This document shows positions 1 through 11,659 of a stretch of DNA of 64,000 nt, in pieces. The stretch is from assembly GCA_035048485.1 (NCBI GenBank), contig CM068582.1:37809596-37873595 (forward strand), written 5' to 3'. This stretch comes from Pteria penguin. Taxonomy: Eukaryota > Mollusca > Bivalvia > Pterioida > Pteriidae. The notes below the pieces were generated by a model. The model was not told the DNA's origin. It searched no databases and worked only from the letters and a program-made list of their open reading frames with translations. The stretch's first letter is position 1. Every line of letters begins with the position of its first letter. A program made the position numbers and the translations under genes.

Positions 1-266
1 CTGTCAGTCCATTATTGACTCCAAATTGACTCAGTGGTAATAATCAATATGCAAAAATTAAACTTGTGATAGCATATTAGGTATGCTTAACATTAATTAA
101 AATCAAAATTTATCAACTGAGCAATATCAGAATAAAAAAGTTTTAGACATGTAAAAATCGCAATATTTAGATTTAAAAGATTACAAATTATAAAATTACA
201 GCAAATACATACAGAGACAAATATTAAAGAAGTTTTTTTTTCGGCTTGTACAATATAGCAAATTAC

Positions 267-449
267 CTGTGACAAATGTTAGAACAATGCTGTCATTTTG
301 CTCCGAGAAATGACTATCAAATGTGATATTGATTTCAAATGACTGACCACGTCGTACAATTAAGTTTGGAATTTCGAATTCACTAGTCCTATGGTCTGAT
401 CTATTATGTGTCCGTTGTAAGTCTATGGACTTTGGCTTTAAAACGACTT
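267..449 (-). CDS. Transglutaminase (annulin-like) internal exon, N-terminal domain
   Basis: Read on the minus strand, this is a 183-nt exon between a good acceptor (TTTTTACAG, ending at 450) and a donor (CACAG then GTAATT, starting at 266). It codes for 61 residues beginning VVLKPKSIDLQ, then NLIVRRGQSFEI and FSEQNDSIVLTFVTG. This is the pattern of the transglutaminase N-terminal beta-sandwich domain, where N-L-[IV]-V-R-R-G-Q-x-F is a family hallmark. Both boundaries are phase 1. Transglutaminases crosslink glutamine to lysine side chains; invertebrate members act in haemolymph clotting and cuticle or matrix assembly. The catalytic core (Cys, His, Asp) would lie in exons beyond the left edge of the window. 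The family call is strong; the subtype is inferred. Its 5' exons should lie to the right, and one candidate is at 23.0-23.2 kb. Confidence 0.85.
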
Positions 450-2660
450 CTGTAAAAAGAAATATACACAAATAATTTGTCAACCAATCTAAACAACTTT
501 GGTATTGATTTTATAACAAATAAAGAATTAAACAAGAAGAGAACATAAACATTGATAAATTATATCTAGATAAAAATTTTCGAAGTTATATTGTTTCAAT
601 GTTTTTGTCTAACGGTTTTTCACTTGCATCTATCAAGTTTACATTTCAAAATGTTATGTATTTGGTCTTTTCGTTTCACAGTTACCTCCCATTTGGACGC
701 TATCTGACGTAAAACAATTATAACTTCATCAAATTCTATGGAAATCGATCTTCACCTGATAGTCTACAGATGACGTCATAACTGCTTTACATAAGATACC
801 GTCCCAAATGGGAAATAACTTTGCTCAATTAAAAGACTTAATAGTACAAAAACGAAGTATCATGTTTTCAAATGCTTAAAGCTAACATAAGTATTTATTC
901 TCATATAACTTACTCAAAACGCCCTTTCGCGCATTATTTAACACACATTAAAAGTTATAAATTGGATTGCGTGCCTAATTAAAAGACCCTTATTTTAACT
1001 AATCGTGAATTCCATTCCAATTAAATGAATTCGATCATACCATCAAACAAAATCACATCCAAACATTTCCTATAGCATTAGCGGTCTTTCGAAACTCTAA
1101 GCAGCCCTTTTATTAGATTTCTGGTATTTCATGCATTAAGCTACAAAATTAAATTGACATCGAGCAAATCTGAAATGAAATTCGTGTGGTAAATAGAACT
1201 AGTTCCGTACCAATCACATTTCACTGCCCTCCATAGCGGCTATTGCCATTATCAGCGCAAAGGCTACCTATTAACTTCGACAGATAATCAATTATCTATC
1301 TATATACTTAAATATCGTTTTGCAATTCTTATTTCACTAAGCATTGGACCTCATTATCTTTGTATCATGTTATAGTTAATGTACAGGACAGTGTCGAGGC
1401 ACTGATTAACTCAAAGACGCTTCATTATGTCCAAATGTTGGACAGTGTACATATAAAAGGATTCCAGACAATATGCTTAAATGCATCCATCATTTACATC
1501 GTCTAGCAATCATTAGAAGTGACATTTATTTTAGTACTATTGATGAGGATTTCAAACTTTCAATAAAATACATGTTTGATGCATATGATTCATTAATCCG
1601 ATAGAGAACACATGTAGTGTTTATGTAAGCTACTTTCATTTACTAAAAAGGGATCATTCATTTAAAACAAAATATACACGATAGTCTATCTAATTTATTT
1701 GTGGTTCTTTATCAAGCTTTGCTGAAATTACCAATTCATGTATTTTCTAATATGTCTTGGTAAAATTATATTTTAATGCAAAACGTATCAATTTAACAAA
1801 TTGAAAGAAATGCCCACATCCTCTGAAAAACTAGCAGCTTAAATAAGACAACTGAGTTCCGTTTGAGCAATTACGAAACACAAAACGGTAAACTATTATT
1901 CAATGTTGTGAACAAGAGACATAAAGTTAATAGAACGATTCCCCCAAGGCATCTCCAGAATGTGTTTCAGCATAGCACTGTTCAACATGCAGAGCATTGT
2001 AAGATTTTCAATTACTTTGAAAACAAATACTCGTATGCATTCTAGTCTTTAACTGAGAAAATTTTTGTACCTATCAGAAAAGGAAGATAAATGGTGCTTC
2101 GTTGGTAAAAAAGAATAAGAATAAAGCTTTCGTATCACTGGCAAAACGTATGGACATCTCCATATGTCCGGGAATGCCCATTATTCTTTGTTTGTTTTAA
2201 ATTCGGGATAACGATGCCAATAATACTTTGTATCTTGTGCTTTACCAGGCTAACTGCAGGAAACCACCGACTCTAGACAGGTACATTTTCATGTGCTCCG
2301 CCCTTAAGTTGAGTCAAGCTTTGTCTTAGGTTAAGAGTCTAGAATAGTGAGTTCATTTAAATCGCTCTTTCTTACTCAATTGTAGCTTGTGACTTTGCAG
2401 GGGTAAGCATTTGACAACTCTTTGTTCAAACAAAACAGTAAAGTGACTCCGTGAAAATGCCACAGACGTAAGAAACCTATAGTTTTCCCCTGATTTATAA
2501 TATTATTGTGAAAGTTACATAAAACGTGTAATGTTATGTATATAATCACAAATCTCTTCGTAAATTATGTTAAATGCAGACAACAAGTAGAACATGTATA
2601 TTATGAAAGAAATTTCTGAAAATTTCCGAAAAAGCACACGATTATAAGTTTCTAAAACAT
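450..2660. other. AT-rich noncoding DNA, probable transglutaminase intron
   Basis: I see no exon, transposase, tRNA-like or tandem structure here. The open frames present are short and without recognisable motifs. If the candidate exon at 23 kb belongs to the transglutaminase gene, this is part of one long intron. Confidence 0.5.
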
Positions 2661-2663
2661 AGT

Positions 2664-2734
2664 TCGTCGTACATAACAAAACATGGTTCGTCGTACATAA
2701 CAAAACATGGTTCGTCGTACCTAACAAAACATAT
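2664..2734. repeat. Short tandem repeat, 24 bp, three copies
   Basis: A unit containing GGTTCGTCGTAC followed by TAACAAAACAT is repeated three times almost exactly. It is a small minisatellite in otherwise unique AT-rich sequence. Confidence 0.8.
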
Positions 2735-5250
2735 TTGTTTCAATATTAATATTTCGGTTCTAGAATAAAAATTATTCTGTGATGGATAAGACGTATATAA
2801 ACACAAAACTTTAGCGCCAGTTTTACATAATAAAACAATGGATGTCGAACATTTTATTGATTATCGATTTAATACTAAGAAATTGATGTTTATTTCTGAA
2901 ATTACCTCGTTTTCTGTGTGCGAATATGGGCACAACGCAGATGATTCCGCTCTTGACAAATGAACTTGCCTGAATTAGGTCATGTTTTGGTGATGTACAT
3001 AACAAGTGAATTAAACATGAAATCAATACTCACACTACGATAATAAAAACTACAATCAAATTTACATAATGTCAAAGTGTGCATGACAAAAGTGCCCGTG
3101 AATACTGTGACGATTTCAGACATTTGCTATTATCACTTGTTGGAAAATCCTATTGAATGTCCCTAAAGGGAAGCTAAATATGAGAAGTTCTATTAAACAA
3201 TTATACTGGAAATCATTGTCTATCGAGGGATTCGACAATGGCACATCATAGATCGAAACCAATTTCAAATAATACAAGGTCATTACGGATATAACATGCA
3301 AATCTAGCTTGCAAAAGACGATGTATATATTGACTTGATAAGTTTTGGTTTTGATGTTCTTGAATGACCTCTGAGTTTATTAAATATAATTTAATAGATA
3401 TGCTTTACATTTATGAAAAAAAGAATATTTTTATTTTTTCCCCTCTTTACTCCGAATATGGACAGTACAAAATTAGAGTGATCATACATCTGTGGAATGT
3501 AAAATCCTAAATTGTTGCTACATGTATATTACCCTGACACAACAATTTGTAATCATATTTAAACGCTGCATATACAAGATGAATGTCAAAAACCACGGTG
3601 CAAAATTGACAAACACCATATGGGCAAAGGTAACAAACATGTCTACTTATATAAGAAAATGTGGATGAGCCAGAGATGAATTAACATACCATAGAGAAGT
3701 AAGTATCCCCTACAATAATGGCAACGAAATGTGTATAAAACCGGGTTTTGCGTAACAATAACGTACTTGGTTCGAAAATGTAGGGGTCCTGTGTCCAGCC
3801 AGATCGGCAACTCGTCTATATCCTGCTCTAGAGATAAACTAGCACGAGACCAGGGCCACGACAGACAATGACACTTAAACTGTACCCATTGCATTGGATG
3901 AGTCCGTTCCATAGGTCAACATTTCGACATGTCACCAGTTGAATTCTTCGTGAAATGATCTTAGTGTAGATAAAATAGACGTCAATCCCCTCCCTTCCCA
4001 TCTAACAAACCATTACATTCCATTATGCCAAAATTCTGAAAACAAACAAAAATAAAAAAAAAAAAAAACCCCAAAACAAAAACAAAACAAAACAAAGCAA
4101 AAACATTCACATGATATGATATTCCTAAATATATTTTTATATACTTCTATGTCAGATATTTTTATCATACAGAAATATAAAAATCGCAAATTGTAGTCCT
4201 GAAAAGAAAAGCATTAATATTGATAGCATAGATATTGTAATTCTATGTATAAAATCTAAATGAATTGATATTACATATAACAATTTTTAATTATATAAAA
4301 TTTCGCCTTATAATACAAGAATGTATATCCTATTACTTTAAGAGCAAATCGTTATCATTTTTAAAGTCAGAATTACCTATTGCTTTAATGCTGGATATCC
4401 TGTGAAGGCAGCTTAACATTATTCTATCTATCTGACATTGACGCTAATCAAGATATTCCAGGCAGGTAAAAAGTCCAATATCGGTAAATATCTACAGGTA
4501 TCATCCACGAAAAAACATGTAGAGAATACTTCTCCGTCGAGACACAAGAGGAAGATACATGCACCACCCTGTGTCCGCATCAGATCAATTCAGCTATCCG
4601 AACACCCTAGTAAAGGGAGTAAATATAGTATTGATTCAAACACCACTGTCATGCTGAGTAAACACAGTTGTTATCTGAACAACCTTATTATTTGGGCATA
4701 CGATTTAAGCGTCATATTAAAGCTTTACCCCGGTTACAATGCAAAATCAACAAATCCGTGTGAACAGTCCTGTTTTATGCATTCAAACACTTTTGGTATT
4801 CATGTTGATACTTCAACGGTTCAGACAATTACCAACAACAAAGCGCACGCTACAATATTTTAAATATCTGAAGCGAAAAACACCCGGATGATAAAAATCA
4901 TAAAATCTGGATAATTGTTTAGTAGACATGGGATGAAGAAGTCTGTATTATACAAGATCCTTAACAAGCTAGCTAGGGAGTATTGGTTTTATTCTGACTA
5001 TCGATTAAATCACTATTTATATCATCGATATACAAATCTTGAAATAAGATACGTGATGCCAAGTGTTTGTGTGTGTAGGTATGTGTGTTATTGTAAAAGA
5101 TTCGAACCATATCTACATCATAGCACAATGATTGTTATTCATATAATCATTCATATTTTCCCCTATTTCCTATAGGCGAATTAATGAAAAGTTAAACAAG
5201 ACGTTTTTGATTAAATAGGTTCTATGCAATATCCGGCCATTCAAAGTCAA
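2735..5250. other. AT-rich noncoding DNA with an A/C-rich tract
   Basis: No supported gene. There is an A-rich stretch with AAAAC repeats at about 4040-4105. Open frames at 3643-3912 (minus) and 4438-4863 (plus) have no recognisable domain and no convincing splice or start context, so I do not call them as genes. Confidence 0.5.
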
Positions 5251-5259
5251 GTCATTTCA

Positions 5260-5898
5260 TGATCATTTCAGCTAGAACAATTGCAAATCCAAAAGGGGAT
5301 GAGACCAGGTACCCGGAGGGATGAGAGTCAGTCTCCTGCTAACGTGCAACATTCGTTGCAAATGTTTGATAAAAAATGTTTGGTGGTAAAGTCAGATAGA
5401 TAAATTGTTTGATCAAAAATTTAAACTTTATCTATTTTACAACAATTAAGAAACAAGTTAATAAATCTTGCTCAATCTTGCTCGTTACACGGATTTTGGC
5501 GGAAGGGTGTCATTTGTGTGGGTGGAAACCACAGTACCCGAAAAAACTCATGAAACCAGGTTGGTAATAGCCTCACCATCTCAAGTACCACACCGGGAAT
5601 CGAACCCAGGTCGCACTGGTGAGAAGCGAGCGCGCTACCGACTGCGCTACCTTCCCCCTTATAGAATTTCCTCAGTGACGATTTCTTGTGTTCATTTTCG
5701 TAGCCCTGTGTGAGTAGTTTTATTTGTAGTCGCCTGGGCCTCAAAACAAAAACACTTATAAGAGCAGCATGCTTTGGCAAAGCGTATATGCAGACAAGGA
5801 GGGATGCTGCTACTCAGGAAAGGAAAAGTTGTGCTATGAAAGTTGAAATCGGCCCGTATGTAATATAGGGAGGTATGTAACTGACCATCCCAATACAC
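5260..5898 (-). pseudogene. Penelope-like retroelement relic, 3' end, split by a SINE
   Basis: Minus-strand translation of 5898 to about 5665 gives DGQLHTSLYY, FNFHSTTFPFLSS and, in another frame, LLTQGYENEHKKSSLRKFY. These match the C-terminal part of the retroelement protein seen again at 13.1-13.4 kb (FNFQITNFPFLCSNI). The coding part is frameshifted. It is interrupted by a tRNA-derived SINE (5462-5660). The element's 3' untranslated signature (purine-rich box, then CTCCGGGTACCTGGTCTC on the minus strand) resumes near 5280-5340. The Penelope-type assignment rests on recalled family sequence. Confidence 0.65.
5462..5660 (-). mobile_element. tRNA-derived SINE
   Basis: On the minus strand the 5' end shows a tRNA-like head. 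It has an A-box region (AGCGCAGTCGGTAGCGCG) and a B box (GGTTCGATTCCC) within about 5587-5657. A body with GGTTTCATGAGTTTTTTCGG follows. The 3' tail contains GAGCAAGATT repeated twice. It sits inside the Penelope-like fragment, so it is the younger insertion. Confidence 0.8.
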
Positions 5899-6059
5899 AA
5901 CAGTATATCTAGGTAGTATCCGATAGGCAACAGTAAATCTAGGTAGGAAGCAGATATGTTTCTCTCTGTCCTGTCCTTGATCTAAAGTTAAGCGGGATAC
6001 ACGTCGCCGATGTAATTTTAAAAGTTTTGATAATTCATGGACAGAACGTCGTCAATGTA

Positions 6060-6560
6060 TTTGTATGTGACTGAGATGATATTTTTTCCCGAGGAGAGCA
6101 AGGAATGTAGGAATATGCTAGACTAGCAACGTCACTGAAGTGGTTCTATGGTAGTTACGAGACTCTTATTACTCCATATGATATCTTGTTATCCAGACTT
6201 TTAAATGACATTCTGGACTGAGACCGATTCTGATCATTTTACACGGATTTGACACCTTCTATACTAGAAGGTAACCTACTTTGACTTCTCCATATATAAT
6301 ACATATGGAATTTACACGATTTGACTCTTTCTACTGGGTATATGTGACGGGTATATATGCAAGCGGGAGATGCTCACTCTCCCCGGGCACCTGATCTCAC
6401 TCCATCATAGGGGTTCACATATGCTCTTTAAGTAGATATATTTTGTTATTTTCCACTTGGTTTTGATTTTCGCTTATTTTGTATGTCCTCTGGTTTCATG
6501 ATTTTCGGACTTACGGTTTGGATTAATCCATCATCTTTGCATTCAACAGAATTTTAGTCA
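6060..6560 (+). repeat. Interspersed repeat with Penelope-like 3' tail signature
   Basis: The core GTGACGGGTATATATGCAAG, then GGGAGATGCTCACTCTCC and GGGCACCTGATCTCACTCC (6347-6405), matches the 3' tail that follows the retroelement ORF at 13.56-13.66 kb. The flanking sequence at about 6110-6340 partly resembles the repeats at 8.4-9.3 kb. No coding remains. Confidence 0.5.
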
Positions 6561-7585
6561 AATTATTTTGACTCACCAAAGGGGCATAACTCATAAATAG
6601 ATGGAATTTCACTAATTGCGAACTTGATCTGTAATTCTGCTAAATAGAACAGTGTACCAACTTTCAATACCTAAAGGTTAAACTCATAATAAAAAAGAAC
6701 ATCACGAAATACAAAGATGATAAGATAATCTGTGACTCTTTTTTATAGAACTGTGTAACAATTTTCAATTAAATACTTCAAAATCTAATTTAAAATGATT
6801 CCGAAAATACAAGTGATAGACAAACAGGCGGAGAAAAAAACCTATAGTCCCACCAGTTTCACCGGTAGGAGGGAAAGGCATAAATGCATTACAATCATGC
6901 AAAGGAAGAGCAATTATAGACGACACCATGATGAGGAACCACAAGAGTCATTTTCGTTGATACATTAGATTATTCCAAGTCAATTAAATTATGTTTATAC
7001 AAAAAGTACTGAAACTTTGCTTTATCAAAACGTTAATTGTGGTATAAAAAGCAATACTACTTCAACCCAGACAATTTCTTAATTGATATTTTCATATTCA
7101 ATGTTTTATTAGAACCATAATATATATAGTTCAATACAATAATAATATCAGAAAGAAATTTTTGTGCTCATGGAATACGTAATATACATATATATTTAAG
7201 TTTAAAGCTAAATTACTCTGTAACTTGGAGCATGGGTCTATATATTATAAACAAACTGAATGTCGTGATATTACTTTGACAGCCTATTGATAGAAGAAGG
7301 ATAAGAATTGGCTTCAGGAAATCCTACTTATACTCCTACATCATTTTTCAATTTCAGAAGTTATTGACTGCCATAAATCTGTTATCACCACGCTTGATAT
7401 TAACACAACTAAATTAGATTTAAACTTTCTTTATTCATACTGTATTGCTTAAATGCAAAAATCCCTACAACTAACATTCTTTTGCTGATTTCTTTAAGTG
7501 TTGAACAACGTTAACTGTGTTTCGAACTGGCAGAATTTCTATCAAGAATAAAATCTGGTTGTACTGTAAAACAGTGTAATCTAGA
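6561..7585. other. AT-rich DNA, no gene seen
   Basis: No coding, tandem or transposon structure was recognised in this stretch. Confidence 0.5.
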
Positions 7586-7589
7586 CGTA

Positions 7590-8180
7590 ATATAAATAAA
7601 CGATCTTTAAGATTCCAAAGAACTGTTGGAACATTTAAAGTCTCCAATTATCAATAAAATTAATAAAATTATCAATAAAATCATTTTTGATACTTTACAC
7701 AACGAGCCTTCATCAAACATTTGAAGGACAGACTCTACGAAATTATAGAAAACGCAATTTATGGTAAAAATGGCAGCCGTAGTATTAACTTTACTTTTGT
7801 TAACCAAGATAAAACTTGTTTTGTCAGACTGAAATTTGATTCTAAATATAAATACACTGAAATTGATGTCTTTAAGATGATGAATTTTTGTGACCTATAG
7901 CATGTTTGAAGGAAAGATTTTGCAACAAAATGTGGGTCTTCCTATGGACACCAACCGTGCCCCACTCCTTGCTTACATATTTCTTTATTCATAGGAAGCA
8001 TGAAATATTTAGGTTTTTTCTGTATAAAAAAGAAGCAATTAGACTTTCATATCAATTCCACATACTGATATTTCAATGACTTACCATCAATTTATAATCC
8101 TACATATACGGATAATCCTAGTGTTATCTCCCCAAATGAACTAGGAATTATGGGAACCCTGGTGAGCAACAATTCTATTT
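7590..8180 (+). pseudogene. Penelope-like reverse transcriptase relic, catalytic-core fragment
   Basis: Joined over frameshifts and stops, the plus strand reads DSKELLEHLKSP near 7612. LKDRLYEIIENAIYGKNGS follows at about 7722, then FEGKILQQNVGLPM with TNRAPLLAYIFLYS at about 7905-7970. The last part corresponds to the conserved reverse transcriptase block GIPMGTNCAPLLAD. At least one in-frame stop and one frameshift separate the parts, so the copy is dead. It covers the reverse transcriptase region that is deleted from the longer copy at 11.7-13.7 kb. Confidence 0.65.
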
Positions 8181-8389
8181 TTTTGGGGTGGGGGGATATC
8201 AGTTTACCATACGACAATGGAGGTCATGTGAACGTCATGACGAACGTGACAATTTCAATTTCAGCAAATTACCATTCATGACCTGGCTTTAACGTATTTA
8301 TGTGTACGGATATATATATACAAAAATACATATACATGTTCTTACTTTGTGTCAGAAAAAAAAATTTTGTTTCCAGGGCAAAGCGACTT

Positions 8390-9010
8390 TCAGATAAACT
8401 GCTCAGCCAGGGAAATTATGTGGTAGACTGACAACGTTACTGAGGGTGTTCTAGGTCAAGGAATAGTTATTAACGAACCATCTGATTGGCTGATCTTCAG
8501 TTTGGAAAGCAGGGCTACTATTTTAATGTATCAAGGACTTGGATAGGATAAAATTATCTAATTGATTAATAAATTAACATTGATTATAGTGTAAAATCAT
8601 GAATTCTAATTCATTACCCTAAAAAAAGTTTTATGGCGAGGAAAAATATAAATGGTTACATAAAAATATTGCGTGTTTTCTGTTTTTCTTTCTCTTCTTT
8701 TCTTTCTTAATTCTTCTTTTGTTTTGTTTTGTTTTGTTTTTCGTTGGTGTTTTTGGTTTTTTTTTTTTTTTGGTTTGTTTGCTTGGGGGGGGGGGAGAGT
8801 AGGGAAGGGGTGTGACCTTCCAGCAATAACTTATTTCAAATCAGGTGAATTTCCTATCGATGACTGTTAAAACTTTTGATACACAAGGTGCTTACAAAAA
8901 TTTTGATATGTGGGTTACCTACAGAAGTGTAAATCATGCCGGAATTTAGGACTGGACCATATGGGAATAAGACTTACTATGCTCTCACTCTTTGGTTGGT
9001 TGATACAAGG
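8390..9010 (+). repeat. Non-autonomous element, copy 1 of the family inserted at 17.76 kb
   Basis: Parts of this segment align with 17757-18212. Examples are GATTGGCTGAT, the TGTAAAATCATGAATT block, CCTTCCAGCA, and GATATGTGG followed by TACTATGCT near the end. It is expanded by a T/G-rich tract (8690-8800) with a run of about 11 G. No coding capacity. Confidence 0.6.
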
Positions 9011-10069
9011 CTCTTATTACACAATTTGACATCTCGTTTTCCAGAATGTTGAATCAAATTCTAGACTGAAATCCATCCCGAAAACTAAAAACACCAAATT
9101 TGACACCTTAACTGTATTAATTCGACAATTCTATTGGATTAGTGTCGTTAGCAAACAGAAGTTGCTTATATTTACTGGGCCTTTGGTCTATCTCACTTTT
9201 CTCTAGTTCACGTATGTTCCTTAGTAGATTTTCTGGTTTCGTATTTGACTTTCAGTTTTGCTTTTGTATGGGTTTTGGATTAAGATATGTATTTAGTTTT
9301 TTTTATTGTTGAGTTGGTTTAATCCATTATCGTTTCATTACAGTGGTATATAGCAAAATAAATATTTCTTTCAAAAGCAAGTATAAATACTGTGTGCGAA
9401 AAGACAATCCTAAATATGGCACTAATATCGAAATGTATTATGTCGATTGAAATGTCATCAGAATATATCGTTTTCATTGCAAAGATAAGTTTTAGTTTTA
9501 GAAGAAATTTATTTTGAAACAACAGGTTTAGAGAAACTTATCTCAAATCAGTTGATTACATACATCCCATATGACTGACTACGCTGTATTATCAATTTAC
9601 GCATACCCGGTATGCAATGATTATAATACTGAATAACAGCAAAAGAGCAAACAGATTTTGGGGTGAACAAATAAAAAAAAGTAAAGAGGCATATGTATGA
9701 GAAAAGTCATTACGACAATGGCAAGCATATAAAAAGACATTACAAAAATATTGGTTTGCAATGCAGTTTTGGTATCAGTAATTTGCAGCGACAATCAGCA
9801 CTGTGTTGTTAACCGGTTTACAGGCCTTCCTTCCCACCGTAAAGCAGTATACATCAAAGAACACACATTTAAGAATTTATTAATTTACTCCATATTGATA
9901 CCAAGGCTCAATTTAGAGGTACTCGAGTAGAGAGGGCCTAAAATATTAACACAGATATCAATGTGAAATGAATAAAAATATCAATAGTAGCAACTTACAT
10001 TAACATAACCCAACCGTACTCTGTCCGTCTGAAAGCGAGCTATATCCCTGAACTGGGGTAAGAAACCTG
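9011..10069. other. AT-rich DNA, no gene seen
   Basis: No gene. Part of 9000-9340 loosely resembles the repeat at 6.1-6.5 kb. Nothing else was recognised. Confidence 0.4.
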
Positions 10070-10288
10070 GGTCCGGCGCCATAAACTGAGAATATACTTA
10101 AGTCAAAAATTCATATTCTTCTGTTCATCAATGAATTAATAACTGGGATTTGGATTTTATTTAGTTCTGTTCTACTGATAAATAGAATTAAACCATTCTG
10201 CATTAAAATTTATTTGAATGCTTGATAATGGAATATATTAAAATGAAATTTTCGACTTAAGTATATTCTCAGTTTATGGCGTCGGACC
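10070..10288 (+). mobile_element. 219-bp MITE with about 40-bp terminal inverted repeats
   Basis: The element starts GGTCCGGCGCCATAAACTGA and ends with the near-exact inverse (TCAGTTTATGGCGTCGGACC). It has the same length as the copy at 18767-18985 and is closely similar throughout. The flanks are CTG and TTG, consistent with a decayed 3-bp target duplication. There is no ORF, so it must be mobilised by a transposase from elsewhere. Confidence 0.85.
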
Positions 10289-11166
10289 TTGACTAATTGT
10301 CAGAGGGAACACGGTTCAGAACCTTTTCTCATTTGAAAAGGTTTTGAAAGGGTCTGTCATAGAGTCCATACCACCCCGTTATTCAGAGTTCAATGAAAAG
10401 TCGACAAAATCTTAAAACGAACCTGATAAAATACTTATGGTTTCTGAGATGGGACCCGTCGAGATGAAATCATCGGGAACTTTGAACCGTATGCATGGTG
10501 TATGTTGCATGTACTTTAAAGCTTAGTCAACATTTGAAAGCCATTGTAGAGTTTCTGAATGGAATCCAAAACGTAAGGATAAACTCTTGGAAATCAGACC
10601 AATCAAGAAATATATATTACATATGATAGGAATCTAGAGTCTTATATTGAAATTGGATGAATGGAAGAGGAAAGCATGATAAATATCTAGGGATATGATT
10701 GGCTGGTTGTATTTAATCAGAGAGCTCAACTGCTTTTTCTATGTATCATGCATTCAGATTGGATCAAATTATAGAAATCTTTATTTGATAAATCAATCTA
10801 TTAATTAACTTTGGCGCATCTGTACAATAGGTATTTAACGTAGGTATTTAACATGTGACATTTATTAAATAATGTTTCGGTTGAGTAATTATAAGAGTTA
10901 TGAAACGATGAATTTGATTCATAGTTTATTTCAAGCATGAGTAGGAGTCAATGAGGGAAAGTTCGGTTATTATATGGCCATTCGAAGGCTCAGATTTCCG
11001 CTTGATGTACGCTTTTCTTAAATTTAGAATCAATATGTCTTGTTTGATTTTGACATATACATTCGTATAACTTTAATATGCCATATGATGTTATTAACAC
11101 GAATCTATTTGATATTTAATTCAATGTTTTTCTATTACACTTATTGGATACATGTAATGCTGTTCC
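10289..11166. other. AT-rich DNA, no gene seen
   Basis: No supported feature in this stretch. Confidence 0.5.
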
Positions 11167-11229
11167 TGTGGTTGTTGTTGTTGATGTCGTTGTTGTTGTT
11201 GTTGTTGTTGCTGTTGTTGTTGTTGTTGT

Positions 11230-11300
<71 letters not shown>

Positions 11301-11307
11301 TTGTTGT

Positions 11308-11351
<44 letters not shown>
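11167..11351. repeat. Compound trinucleotide microsatellite (TTG)n(ATG)n
   Basis: A TTG-repeat block runs to about 11230. It is followed by an ATG/GAT-repeat block to 11351 with one short TTG interruption. It yields homopolymer open frames in several phases on both strands, which are artefacts of repeat composition. Confidence 0.97.
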
Positions 11352-11659
11352 GCCGTTTCGCCTTCATTCCAGTACATGAGTTATGCATTCTTTCAATAAT
11401 TTATGTACGTTTGAGTGAAATTTTAATATAATGTCCCTAATGAATGATAAAACTTCATGTTTATAAAAAAAAAACTATACGTAGAAATAGGGAGAGTCCA
11501 ACCGCATACCTGTGACTTAACATGATACCTCTCCAACAAAGTTGTCTCAAAACCTAAGTACCCCCCTCCCTTTCGCCGAAAAAGGGGAGATTATTGGGTT
11601 AGAGAATTAAGTACCGCGGCACCTTATTGTTGCAATGACCACATTGATACTGTAGGAAA

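Noticed and set aside
3643..3912. An 89-codon minus-strand ORF with several Cys and Trp
   Set aside because: No domain recognised and no convincing splice sites; could be an exon but not supportable.
4438..4863. A 141-codon plus-strand ORF
   Set aside because: No recognised domain, no coding-like composition and no splice or promoter support; probably chance.
11040..11431. Open frames of poly-D, poly-V, poly-M, poly-L or poly-S/T on both strands
   Set aside because: They are translations of the TTG/ATG trinucleotide microsatellite; no domain or exon context.
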